From an uncultured Candidatus Nemicrothrix sp. (GTDB taxonomy: Bacteria > Actinomycetota > Acidimicrobiia > Acidimicrobiales > MedAcidi-G1): a stretch of DNA of 64,000 nucleotides. Shown here in pieces: positions 19,175 through 29,705 of the stretch (position 1 is its first letter; every line of letters starts with the position of its first letter). Made by a program: the position numbers and the translations under genes. The notes beneath the pieces are model-generated. The model searched no databases. It saw nothing but the letters and a program-made list of their open reading frames with translations, and was not told the origin of the DNA. The DNA is taken from NCBI GenBank assembly GCA_913055915.1, contig CAJXKL010000011.1, forward strand, positions 1 through 64,000, given 5' to 3'.

Positions 19175-19255
19175 CCGGAGCCACCCGATCCGACCGTGCC
19201 ATGGGCACCTGCGCTGCGCCGAAGGCGCGCGTTGCGACTGCAATTGGAGCTGACC

Positions 19256-21678
<2,423 letters not shown>

Positions 21679-21686
21679 AGCCCACC

Positions 21687-22085
21687 ATGACGTTCCAGGT
21701 GGAGCTCGTCTCCCCGGAGGGCATTGCCTACAGCGGCGAGGCCGAGATGGTTATCGCCCGCACCGTGGGCGGTGGCGAGATCGCCTTCCAGCCGGGCCAC
21801 GTGCCGTTCATCGGCGTGCTTGCCGTCTGGTCTGTCGACGTGGTCCATCCCGACGGGGGCCGCGACACCCTTGCGGTGCACCGCGGCTTCGTGCAGGTTG
21901 CGGGAACGAAGGTGACCATTCTCTCGGACATGTCCGAGGCCTCAGGTGAGATCGACGTGGACCGTGCCCGTGCCGCAAGAGAGGTCGCCGAGGCGGCACT
22001 TGCCGCCGACAAGGACGACGCTGCGGCGGCCGAGGCCCTGGCCAGGGCCGACGTGCGGTTGACGGTCGCCAACGCCGAAGCCTGA
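21687..22085 (+). CDS. atpC: ATP synthase F1 subunit epsilon
   Basis: The 132-residue protein has the N-terminal beta-sandwich (FQVELVSPEGIAYSGEAEMV, then GEIAFQPGHVPFIGVL) and a C-terminal helical hairpin rich in Ala, Arg and Glu. It regulates rotation and ATP hydrolysis. It starts 8 nt after atpD stops and is the last gene of the operon. Confidence 0.93.
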   Translation: MTFQVELVSPEGIAYSGEAEMVIARTVGGGEIAFQPGHVPFIGVLAVWSVDVVHPDGGRDTLAVHRGFVQVAGTKVTILSDMSEASGEIDVDRARAAREVAEAALAADKDDAAAAEALARADVRLTVANAEA

Positions 22086-22395
22086 CCGAAGCCAGTCGCA
22101 CTCGTCCCTGCGTCTGCTGATTCTTCTCTAATGGTTGCGCCGCCGGGCCGGGTTCGGCTGCGCAGGCTCCGCCGAATCTCGACCCGATATCGCTCACGCA
22201 CAAATGGCTGCTTCCAGCAGTCTGGGATCACCGGTTGGAGCGTGTGCTCGTCAAGGCTCTTCTCTCATGTAGGAGGTGCAGGGAGGGCCAGTGTTGGGTG
22301 TCGCCGAGCGAGTGCCGTCTGCGAGCGAGCGATGCCCGGCGATGGCCAAGAGGTGGAGCGCCGGTAGATGTTGTGTAGCAAACAGGAAGAGAAGC
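22086..22395. other. Gene-free stretch between convergent atpC and glpX
   Basis: This 310-nt gap has no convincing coding frame. It contains an inverted repeat TTCGGC-N12-GCCGAA at 22153-22176 without a T-run, and a small CTGCT-TCC-AGCAG hairpin around 22208-22220. A more complex fold closed by CTTCTCT (22259-22265) and AGAGAAG (22388-22394) also covers its right half. It may hold the transcription end of the atp operon or a small RNA; neither is established. Confidence 0.5.
22259..22394. ncRNA. Weak candidate structured RNA
   Basis: A 7-bp closing pair (CTTCTCT with AGAGAAG) frames 136 nt. Inside, GGCCA and TCGCCG on the left can pair with CGGCGA and TGGCC on the right, the latter two being adjacent. 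No known RNA family is recognised and the strand is unclear. It abuts the glpX stop codon, so it could also be 3' UTR structure. Confidence 0.25.
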
Positions 22396-23385
22396 TCAGT
22401 ACCCGAAGGAGTAGGTCTCCAGCTTGTCCAGCTTGTGGTGGGCATCGATGACGCGCACGGTGCCCGACATGGACCTCATGACGATCGACTGCGTGTGTGC
22501 CGCACCGGTCGTGTACTGGACGCCCTTGAGGAGGTCTCCGTCGGTGATTCCGGTGGCGGCGAAGAAGCAGTTGTCGCCTGAGACCAGGTCGTTGGTGTGT
22601 AGCACCTGGTCGAGGTCGTAGCCCTGTTCGACTGCTGCGGTGCGTTCGGCCTCGTTGCGTGGCCAGAGCCTTCCCTGGAGGGTTCCTCCGAGGCACTTCA
22701 GGGCGGCTGCCGCAATGACCCCCTCGGGTGTGCCTCCGATGCCGAACAGGACGTCGGCGCCGGCGCCGGACCAGCCTGCCGAAATGGCACCTGCGACATC
22801 GCCGTCGGGGATGAGGCGGATCCTTGCTCCGGCCTCGCGCACCTCGGCTATCAGTTCTGAGTGCCGGTCGCGGTCGAGTATGACGGCGGTCAGGTCCCTG
22901 ACGTCCTCTCCCTTGGCCTCGGCGATCGAATGCAGGTTCTGGGTGGGTGTTCTGGTGATGTCTATGGCGTCGGCACAGGTTGGACCTACGGCGATCTTCT
23001 CCATGTAGACGCACGGTCCCGGGTCGAACATGGTGTCGCGTTCGCTTGCAGCGATTACGGCGATGGCGTTGGCACGGCCGAGCGAGGTGAGGGTGGTTCC
23101 GTCGATCGGGTCGACGGCTATGTCGGTTCTGGGGGGTCTTCCGTTGCCGAGGGTCTCACCGTTGTAGAGCATCGGCGCTTCGTCCTTCTCGCCCTCGCCG
23201 ATGATGACGATGCCGTCCATGTTGACCGAGTTGAGGACGTGGCGCATCGCGTCTACTGCGGCCCCGTCGGCGCCTTCCTTGTCGCCCAGGCCCATCCAGC
23301 GGGAGGCGGCCAGTGCCGCTGCCTCGGTGACCCTTACCAACTCGAGTGCCAGGTTGCGGTCGGGGGCCATGGGCTGGTCGGTCAT
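22396..23385 (-). CDS. glpX: Class II fructose-1,6-bisphosphatase
   Basis: The 329-residue enzyme hydrolyses fructose 1,6-bisphosphate in gluconeogenesis. GlpX-family hallmarks are [15 protein letters not shown] and [12 protein letters not shown] with the metal-binding Asp residues. [20 protein letters not shown] follows, and RLWPRNEAE lies further on. Length matches the family. It converges on atpC with a 310-nt gap. GlpX is the main FBPase of actinobacteria such as mycobacteria. Confidence 0.95.
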   Translation of the reverse strand: MTDQPMAPDRNLALELVRVTEAAALAASRWMGLGDKEGADGAAVDAMRHVLNSVNMDGIVIIGEGEKDEAPMLYNGETLGNGRPPRTDIAVDPIDGTTLTSLGRANAIAVIAASERDTMFDPGPCVYMEKIAVGPTCADAIDITRTPTQNLHSIAEAKGEDVRDLTAVILDRDRHSELIAEVREAGARIRLIPDGDVAGAISAGWSGAGADVLFGIGGTPEGVIAAAALKCLGGTLQGRLWPRNEAERTAAVEQGYDLDQVLHTNDLVSGDNCFFAATGITDGDLLKGVQYTTGAAHTQSIVMRSMSGTVRVIDAHHKLDKLETYSFGY

Positions 23386-23489
23386 GGCTTACGACGCTAG
23401 CGGCCGGGCAGCGGTATGCGGACCCCCTGGGGGCCGGCTCGCCGATTTGAACGAGGGGGTGGTATCGGATTGGGCCTGCAGATGTCAGG

Positions 23490-24281
23490 ATGACGGCCGT
23501 GAGATGGTGCTTCCAGTGCGGAATCGAGTATGCGGACGGAGTGTCCGACTGTGTCGAATGCGGTGTCGAGTTGGTCGACGAGGTCCCGTCGGCTGAGGCT
23601 GGGCCGACGCTGCAGGATCAGTTGGCGTATGAACTCCACGAGTGGGCCGGTGAGAGTCGCCGCATCCTGGACCAGTTGCTCACCGTTGCGGGCATTGCCC
23701 ACACGTGGCAGGGCGCCACGCTCGTCGTGTCCGAGGTTGATGAGGTAGCCGTTGACCTGGCGGTCGAGGAGGCCGAGTCGACGGGTCTGCCCAAGTTGGA
23801 CTCCGATGGCGAGCAGTTGGTATACGAGATGTCGGGGTGGGGTGCCGACGAGCAGACGGCGTTCAGCGAACTGCTCGGCAGGTTGGCGGTTGCACACGAG
23901 TTCGATACCCAGGGCGACCTGGTGGTGATGGCTGCCGACGAGGACACCGTGGAGTCGGCGATCGATGCCTTCCAGGGGGCTGCCGATGACCGTCCGGAGT
24001 TGGAGGGTCTTGACGCCAACAGCCTGCTGACCGACCTGTTCGTTGCCTGCGACAGGCTCCGGCGTGATGCCCGGGACAACTCCGGCGTCGAGAACCTGGT
24101 CGACCTTGCTCCGGTGCTTTCCGGTCATAGGCCACCGTTCGGCATAGATCCCGGCCTGTGGAACTCGCTGGGGGAGAGGTCAGCGGAGTTGGCAGGCCTA
24201 CTTGCCGACGGCGGTGTGGAACACGACGACCTGAGTGTCCGGGCTGGCGAGTTGGCCGAGACCCTCCGTCAGATCACCTGA
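23490..24281 (+). CDS. Zinc-ribbon protein with a duplicated domain, function unknown
   Basis: The 263-residue protein starts with a zinc-ribbon motif, Cys7-x2-Cys10 and Cys21-x2-Cys24 (WCFQCG and DCVECG). Two similar segments follow at about 44-97 and 108-160. Each has the order hydrophobic-aromatic start (LAYELHEW / LVYEMSGW), LDQLL or FSELL, IAH or VAH, a LVV strand and an acidic DEVAV/DEDTV helix. The C-terminal third is helical and acidic. The repeat looks like an internal duplication of a small alpha-beta domain. No catalytic residues are seen. The family is not recognised with confidence; DUF2007-like signalling folds are one possibility. It is divergent from glpX. Confidence 0.75.
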   Translation: MTAVRWCFQCGIEYADGVSDCVECGVELVDEVPSAEAGPTLQDQLAYELHEWAGESRRILDQLLTVAGIAHTWQGATLVVSEVDEVAVDLAVEEAESTGLPKLDSDGEQLVYEMSGWGADEQTAFSELLGRLAVAHEFDTQGDLVVMAADEDTVESAIDAFQGAADDRPELEGLDANSLLTDLFVACDRLRRDARDNSGVENLVDLAPVLSGHRPPFGIDPGLWNSLGERSAELAGLLADGGVEHDDLSVRAGELAETLRQIT

Positions 24282-24370
24282 GGGGCTACTGGGCAGCGCC
24301 CATCTGAATGGGCCATCGCGAGCGTGTGGTAAGAACTGGTCCCTCAGATGGCAACAAGGGGGACACGCCA

Positions 24371-24661
24371 ATGCGCTTCTACCAGTTGATGGAGTTCCAA
24401 TCGACCGCAGGTGAAGCGGTTGCCGAACTCCAACGTTTCAAGGACCTGATGGGCGACCAGACGACCGCACGACGGGCCACGGTATGCGTAGACCGGGACG
24501 ACCCGGGCCTGATCGTCCAGATCGTCGAGTTCGACTCCTACGAGGAGGCCATGGCCAACAGCGATCACAAGACGACACAGGATGAGGCTGCGAAGATCGA
24601 GGAATCGACGGGTGGTGTCACGTTCAGGAACCTTGACGTTGTCGAGGTGGTCGACATCTGA
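24371..24661 (+). CDS. Small ABM-like alpha/beta-barrel protein
   Basis: The 96-residue protein starts MRFYQLMEFQS and contains LIVQIVEFDSYEEAMANSD, a pattern seen in dimeric ferredoxin-like (ABM/EthD-type) proteins, where the strand is followed by an FxSxEEA helix. ATG 24371 is preceded by AAGGGGG. The frame can be extended to 24308 but only from there lacks a good site. Function is unknown; members include monooxygenases and stress proteins. It stands alone between unrelated genes and converges on the desaturase. Confidence 0.7.
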   Translation: MRFYQLMEFQSTAGEAVAELQRFKDLMGDQTTARRATVCVDRDDPGLIVQIVEFDSYEEAMANSDHKTTQDEAAKIEESTGGVTFRNLDVVEVVDI

Positions 24662-24680
24662 GGTTCGGCACGGGTGCCGG

Positions 24681-25682
24681 TCAGGCGGCGGTTCCCTGTG
24701 GGCCCGGGCCGGCGGCCAGCGCCCGCCAGAGGTCCCTGTATGAGGGCCAGACCAGGTCCTCGGTGAGGTAGCCGTCCTCGACGAGCACGCGGTGGAGCCT
24801 CGGTAGGTGTCTCATTGGCACGGTCGGGTCCACATGGTGGGCGACGTGGTAGCCGACGTTGCAGGGAACCAGCAGCGCCTGTGCCAGCGGGGTCTGGCAC
24901 ACGTGGCGACTTGCACGGCGGCGGTCGGACGACCGGGTCATACCGCCGTGTTCGGCGATTGCCCGGATCCGGTTCAGTACCTGGTAGAGGAACACCCACG
25001 GCACCACCCACAGGAACAGGTACAGCCAGGGGTGCCCGGTCGCCCAGAACACGGTGGCGATTAGCGCCTGGCCGGCAAGGAACATGAGGGTCAGGCGCCG
25101 GTGTCGGGCGTTGCCCAGCCGTTGGAACCGTGGGCGTACGATTCGAAAGGCCGAGACTCCGGTGGCATCCCTCACCAGCTTTCGACGCATCGACTGCCGG
25201 CTGACGGGGTAGAGGGCGTAGAGCAGGAAGTCGGGTTCCTTCGGGCCGAACTCGTCGCGGTGGTGGTTGACGTGGCCCAGGCGGTAGCCGTGGCTGCCGG
25301 TTCCGAAGGTCAGCCAGCCGATGAGGGTGATCCCGACCAGGTCGTTGAGGCGCCGATTCGGGAACAGCATCCGGTGGGCTGCCTCGTGGTGGAGGATGAA
25401 CAGGCGGTTCTGGGCCAGTGCCATTGCCGGCACGGCCAGCACCCAGGCGACCGGGTGGCTGAGGGTGACCGCAGCCCAGACCACGAGCACCGGCAGGGCA
25501 GCGGTTGTAGCCACGGTGACGATGTTGCGAACAACAGGTACGTGCCTCAGCTCGTCACGCAAGGTGTCCTTCGGGCGGCCGTCGGAGTGGAGGCGGTCAC
25601 TTCCGGTGAAGGGCGCAGGGTCGGGTGCCATGCCCCCGGTCATGGTGGAGACCAACCTGTCGTGGTCACCGGTATCGGCCAT
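24681..25682 (-). CDS. Membrane fatty acid desaturase-family protein
   Basis: The 333-residue membrane protein has the three His boxes of the membrane di-iron family: HHEAAH at 98-103, HVNHH at 137-141 and HVAHH at 279-283. AEHGG near 244-248 may supply an additional ligand. Several hydrophobic helices flank them. It should use O2 and reducing equivalents to desaturate or hydroxylate a lipid or related substrate. The substrate cannot be assigned from sequence. It converges on the small ABM-like gene and is divergent from the hydrolase at 25739. Confidence 0.85.
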   Translation of the reverse strand: MADTGDHDRLVSTMTGGMAPDPAPFTGSDRLHSDGRPKDTLRDELRHVPVVRNIVTVATTAALPVLVVWAAVTLSHPVAWVLAVPAMALAQNRLFILHHEAAHRMLFPNRRLNDLVGITLIGWLTFGTGSHGYRLGHVNHHRDEFGPKEPDFLLYALYPVSRQSMRRKLVRDATGVSAFRIVRPRFQRLGNARHRRLTLMFLAGQALIATVFWATGHPWLYLFLWVVPWVFLYQVLNRIRAIAEHGGMTRSSDRRRASRHVCQTPLAQALLVPCNVGYHVAHHVDPTVPMRHLPRLHRVLVEDGYLTEDLVWPSYRDLWRALAAGPGPQGTAA

Positions 25683-25738
25683 GTGGCGAGGCTACCCGTG
25701 CGTCCGGAACGGCGCCGAGTCGCGCCTACCATCGCCGG

Positions 25739-26299
25739 ATGCCACCAGCCGGCCTCTTCCTGACCCCCGGTGCCGGGTCCAACCGCGATCAGGTGGGCCT
25801 CGTCGCCCTCGAGGAACGCCTGTCGCCGTTGCCGGTCGAGCGGATGGACTTTGCCTACCGGACAGCGGGTAGGCCCTTTCCTGACAGGGCTCCGAAGCTG
25901 GTCGACGAGGTATGTGCGGGGGTTGCAGCCATGGCATCAGGCCTGGGCGTTGACCCCGGTGCCCTGGTGCTGGGGGGGCGCAGCATGGGCGGCAGGATCT
26001 GCTCGATGGCTGTCGCCGGCGGCCTCCCCGCTGCGGGCCTGGTGCTGATCTGTTATCCGCTGCACCCTCCCCGCAAGCCTGAGAACCTGAGGGTGGAACA
26101 CTTTCCCGACATCGAGGTGCCGTGCCTTTTCGTGTCCGGTGACCGGGACGAGTTCGGTTCACCCGACGAGTTCGCTGAGCACCTGCCGGCCATCTCGGGT
26201 CGGGTGACCACGGTCTGGGTCCCCGGAAGGCGTCACGACCTGCGAAACGCCGAGGAGGCCGTGTGTGACGAGGTGGAGGGCTGGCTGTCCGGTCTCTAG
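25739..26299 (+). CDS. Small alpha/beta hydrolase (KANL3/Tex30-like)
   Basis: The 186-residue hydrolase has nucleophile Ser82 in GGRSMGG, an acid in SGDRDEFG (135 or 137) and His166 in GRRHDLRN. The early motif LTPGAGSNRD supplies the oxyanion region. This short layout matches the Tex30/KANL3-like dienelactone-hydrolase group. Substrate is unknown. Its stop TAG at 26297-26299 shares a CTAG with the stop of the opposing transporter gene. Confidence 0.82.
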   Translation: MPPAGLFLTPGAGSNRDQVGLVALEERLSPLPVERMDFAYRTAGRPFPDRAPKLVDEVCAGVAAMASGLGVDPGALVLGGRSMGGRICSMAVAGGLPAAGLVLICYPLHPPRKPENLRVEHFPDIEVPCLFVSGDRDEFGSPDEFAEHLPAISGRVTTVWVPGRRHDLRNAEEAVCDEVEGWLSGL

Positions 26300-27807
26300 T
26301 CGGGCGGTTCGGCCAGGGGTACGTCATCGGGGTTCAGCGCCTCCAACTCGACCCGCGCCGTCTCGGGGAACCGGGCCATCACCAGAGCGGCGGCAAGCAT
26401 GGGGCCGATACCCACGATTGCAAGGGCGTGCCCGTAGTTGTCGAGGCGGTCGACGATGATGCCGACGAGTACCAGGCCCGTTGCACTGCCGAGAACGCCG
26501 AGGGTCACGATGATCCCGTTGGCCCTGGCCCGATGCGTCGTGGAGAACAGTTCCGGCCCGTAGACGCCGAGTGCCACGGTGAGGGCGCCGAGTACCACAC
26601 CAACCAGGTGGCCGGCCCACATGAGCCCGCCTGACAGGTAGTAGCTGGCGACGATGAACACGGTGCCGCCAACGAGGCCTGCGGCACCCACGCCCCTTCG
26701 TCCACGGGTGTCAGCGAGCCGCCCGGCTGCGAAGATCCCGATGCCGGCCGGGGTGGACGTGAACAGCGTGAACAGGGCTATTCCTGAGGCGCTGTAGCCG
26801 CGGTGGTCCTTGAGGAAGTCGTTTTGGAACTGGCTGGCCGGAGCGGCGAACACCAGGAGGAGGAATGCCGTGACCGCCAGGAGCAGCAGCCGGTGGTGTT
26901 CAGCTGACCGGCTTGCCGGCCGGAGCAGCCTGGCTGGACCAGCGGTCGGCCTGTTGGCCGAGAAGCGCCTGGACTCGGGTAGGCGTCGGGCAACTGCCAC
27001 AAGGCCCGGAAGTGCCAGCAGCGGCACCAGGTACACGATCCGCCAGCCCCGCTCGGAGAGGTCGGCCACCGGCAGGACCCAGACGGCCATGCCGGCCCCG
27101 AAGGCGGCGGCGAGGGCAAGGATGCTCACCCCGTAGGCACGGGAACCGCGGGGTAGTTCCTCGGCAGCGAACACGCCTATGAGGATTCCCATTCCCATGG
27201 TGAGACCCCTGGCGACCATCTGTGTGCCACCGAGGAACCAGAGCCCGGGCGAGGCAGCACCCAGAGCGGTCGTCACAACGGCTATGGCAGCGGCACCCAC
27301 GAGCAGGTTGCGTCGCCCCCTCCGGTCGGCCAGCGCCACCACGGCCAGGGCAACGACGATCCCGAGGCGAACCAGGGCCAGGGTCAGGCCCTGGGCGGCG
27401 TCACCGCGGTCGAACTCGTCGGCGGCGAACGTGATGGTCTGGGTGATGACGGTTCCCAGGTAGCCGTCGACCACCTGTATCAGCGCCAGGAGGCTGAGGA
27501 CCCTGGCTGCGCGGGCGTCCAGGCGGTCGGGTGGCGCCCACCACGGGTTTGAGCGGTGGCGCAGGCCGTGGCGCATGGGCCACCAGAAGGCGATCCACCA
27601 GACGGGCATGGCCATCGCGTAGCTGAACCGTTCGGTAACGCGATGGCCGGCACCGTCGGGCTGGACCTCGAGGGTGCGTTCGTAGTGCTCGAACGGCCCG
27701 TCTGCCAGACCGAAGGCATCATCGCCGAGGTCGATCTCGCCAACCAGGTCGTCGCGCCGCGTGCGCAGTTCGGCCAGCCCGGCATCGTCCACGAGGTGTT
27801 CCACCAC
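26296..27807 (-). CDS. Major facilitator superfamily transporter
   Basis: The 503-residue protein has about twelve membrane helices preceded by an unusual cytoplasmic N-terminal stretch of about 95 residues (EHLVDDAGLAELRTRRDDLV, then FEHYERTLEVQPDG and an early hydrophobic segment). The MFS loop motif is seen as ADRRGRRN after helix 2 and again as ADTRGRRG after helix 8, marking two related halves. It resembles sugar or metabolite:proton symporters, but the substrate cannot be told. The GTG start at 27807 is one of two adjacent GTG codons. It shares a CTAG stop overlap with the hydrolase. Confidence 0.85.
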   Translation of the reverse strand: MVEHLVDDAGLAELRTRRDDLVGEIDLGDDAFGLADGPFEHYERTLEVQPDGAGHRVTERFSYAMAMPVWWIAFWWPMRHGLRHRSNPWWAPPDRLDARAARVLSLLALIQVVDGYLGTVITQTITFAADEFDRGDAAQGLTLALVRLGIVVALAVVALADRRGRRNLLVGAAAIAVVTTALGAASPGLWFLGGTQMVARGLTMGMGILIGVFAAEELPRGSRAYGVSILALAAAFGAGMAVWVLPVADLSERGWRIVYLVPLLALPGLVAVARRLPESRRFSANRPTAGPARLLRPASRSAEHHRLLLLAVTAFLLLVFAAPASQFQNDFLKDHRGYSASGIALFTLFTSTPAGIGIFAAGRLADTRGRRGVGAAGLVGGTVFIVASYYLSGGLMWAGHLVGVVLGALTVALGVYGPELFSTTHRARANGIIVTLGVLGSATGLVLVGIIVDRLDNYGHALAIVGIGPMLAAALVMARFPETARVELEALNPDDVPLAEPPD

Positions 27808-27872
27808 CAGGTTGTGAGCTGGCTTGTTGATGGGGTTGCCTTCCGGTCAGGTCGGGGGCGCAGCATACTTAG

Positions 27873-29159
27873 GTGGTGAATGGCACTTCCCCGGTTGACG
27901 GGCCAACCTTCATACGTGTCCGGCAGTCCGGGCCGCTGTCTGGGACCGTGAGGATCTCGGGTGCCAAGAACTCGGCACTCAAGCTGATGGCGGCATCCCT
28001 TCTGGCCAGTGGGCGGTTCACGCTCCGTGGTGTACCCAGGATCGCCGACGTCCGGTGGATGGGTGAGCTGCTCGAGCAGATGGGAGTCACCGTTTTCCAG
28101 GAGGGAGACGTACTCACCCTTGACGTGCCCGAGAGGGTCACGCCTGAGGCGCCCTACGAATTGGTGGAGCGGATGCGGGCCTCCATCGTGGTTCTGGGTC
28201 CCCTGTTGGGCCGCTTCGGCACCGCCAGGGTCTCGGTTCCCGGCGGCGACGACTTCGGCCACCGCCCGATCGACATGCACCTTCGGGGCCTCGAGGAACT
28301 GGGGGCCACCTTCACGACCAGCCACGGCTACATAGAGGGTCGTGCCGATCGCCTTGTGGGAACCACGGTGCTTCTGCCGTACCCGAGTGTCGGCGCCACC
28401 GAGAACCTGTTGATGGCAGCGGTTCTGGCCCGGGGCACGACGGTGATCGAGAACGCCGCCCGCGAACCCGAGATCGCCGACCTCGCCGCCTTCCTAAACG
28501 CCATGGGCGGCCAGGTGGGGGGTGCCGGTTCCTCCACGATCACGATCGAGGGCGTTGAGGGGCTGGAGGCGGTGGAACACATCGTTGTGCCGGACCGGAT
28601 CGAGGCCGCCACCTACATGGCGGCCGTCGGCATGGCCGGTGGTGAGGTCGAGGTAGCCGGCGCCAGGCCCGAGCACATGGAGATGCTGCTCGTGAAGCTG
28701 GGGGAGATGGGCCTCCACATTTCGCCATCTACCGACGGCCTGGTGGTGACGGCACTGGGTCGCCCACGCTCCGTCGACGTGGCGACGCTTCCCTATCCGG
28801 GTGTGGCCACCGACTACCAACCGCTGCTGGTGACGCTTCTGGCCGTTGGCGACAGCGTGGGGATCGTCACCGAGAACGTGTTCGGTGGCCGCTTCCGCTA
28901 CATAGACGAGTTGATGCGCATGGGGGCCGACATCCGCGCCGAGGGTCACCACGCCGTCATCAGGGGGGTGGGGTCGTTGTCGGGTGCTCCGGTGCGTGCA
29001 CCTGACATTCGTGCCGGTGCAGCCCTCGTGATTGCCGGACTGGTTGCCGATGGTGAGACGCTCATCGGCAACGCCCACCACGTTGAACGCGGCTACCAGG
29101 ACCTGGTTGGGAACCTTGCGTCCCTGGGTGCAGAGGTAAGCTACTCCGGGTCGGGCTGA
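27873..29159 (+). CDS. murA: UDP-N-acetylglucosamine 1-carboxyvinyltransferase with Asp in place of catalytic Cys
   Basis: The 428-residue enzyme adds enolpyruvate from PEP to UDP-GlcNAc, the first committed step of peptidoglycan synthesis. SGAKNSALK (29-37) carries the conserved Lys32 and Asn33. The catalytic loop reads PGGDDFGHRPIDMH. The residue aligned with E. coli Cys115 is Asp126 (codon 28248-28250), as in mycobacterial and chlamydial MurA. APDIRAGAALVIAGL is the C-terminal PEP-binding region. Asp-type MurA is known to be insensitive to fosfomycin. The 3' end overlaps the small opposing gene by 19 nt. Confidence 0.95.
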   Translation: MVNGTSPVDGPTFIRVRQSGPLSGTVRISGAKNSALKLMAASLLASGRFTLRGVPRIADVRWMGELLEQMGVTVFQEGDVLTLDVPERVTPEAPYELVERMRASIVVLGPLLGRFGTARVSVPGGDDFGHRPIDMHLRGLEELGATFTTSHGYIEGRADRLVGTTVLLPYPSVGATENLLMAAVLARGTTVIENAAREPEIADLAAFLNAMGGQVGGAGSSTITIEGVEGLEAVEHIVVPDRIEAATYMAAVGMAGGEVEVAGARPEHMEMLLVKLGEMGLHISPSTDGLVVTALGRPRSVDVATLPYPGVATDYQPLLVTLLAVGDSVGIVTENVFGGRFRYIDELMRMGADIRAEGHHAVIRGVGSLSGAPVRAPDIRAGAALVIAGLVADGETLIGNAHHVERGYQDLVGNLASLGAEVSYSGSG

Positions 29160-29326
29160 TCGGTTCCGGTTCCATCCTGCGGGATCCTTCCGAGCCTGCG
29201 GGCCCGACGGTCGGCCATCCAGAGCAGGCCGGCAAGTACGCACATGGGTAGGGCTACGAGCAGGATCTCGTCCCAGCCGCCCTCGTGGGCCAGAACACCC
29301 AACCGGCCGGTGGTTTCGAGGATCAT
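29141..29326 (-). CDS. Small single-pass membrane protein
   Basis: The 61-residue protein has an N-terminal polar part, one hydrophobic helix (EILLVALPMCVLAGLLWMA), then the positive stretch DRRARRLGR and a polar acidic tail. The positive-inside rule predicts a cytoplasmic C-terminus. It starts at ATG 29326 and its end overlaps murA by 19 nt. No function is recognised; similar short proteins are common in actinobacteria. Confidence 0.6.
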   Translation of the reverse strand: MILETTGRLGVLAHEGGWDEILLVALPMCVLAGLLWMADRRARRLGRIPQDGTGTDQPDPE

Positions 29327-29402
29327 GCAGCCAATCTAGGTCAGCCGGTTTCGGGTGCGGCCCGAGGGTGGGGACGGTGACCGGTGCTGCGAGACTGCGG
29401 TC

Positions 29403-29705
29403 ATGAGCCTGGGGACCACAGCTGAGATTCCGACCGGCGAACTCCTTGTTGCCGTTCAGAAGGTCATCGACATCATCAGGCCGGCCATTCAGGCCGACGA
29501 GGGCGACATCCAGCTTCACGGGGTCGACGAGGCCACCGGTGAGGTGACCGTTGAGCTGATGGGTGCCTGTGTCAGCTGCCCGGCCTCTGACCAGACCCTC
29601 AAGGCGGGCATCGAACGGATCCTCAAGGATCGTGTTCCCGCGGTGACCTCCGTGGTCAACATGGGCGAAACCCTGGTCGACGACGGCACGTCAGTGAGCC
29701 TATGA
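29403..29705 (+). CDS. NifU-like C-terminal-domain protein
   Basis: The 100-residue protein is a stand-alone NifU/Nfu domain, a scaffold or carrier for Fe-S clusters. DEGDIQLHG, EVTVELMGACVSCPAS and LKAGIERIL are the domain signatures, with the cluster-binding Cys56 and Cys59. ATG 29403 is chosen over an upstream frame beginning at 29355. The stop overlaps the next start in ATGA, coupling it to the crotonase gene. Confidence 0.88.
   Translation: MSLGTTAEIPTGELLVAVQKVIDIIRPAIQADEGDIQLHGVDEATGEVTVELMGACVSCPASDQTLKAGIERILKDRVPAVTSVVNMGETLVDDGTSVSL

Noticed and set aside
22153-22176. Hairpin as the atp operon terminator
   Set aside because: The stem is only 6 bp with a 12-nt loop and no T-run follows, so it is noted but not called.
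22131-22367. 78-residue frame between atpC and glpX
   Set aside because: Arg/Ser-rich composition, no ribosome site, and no recognisable family.
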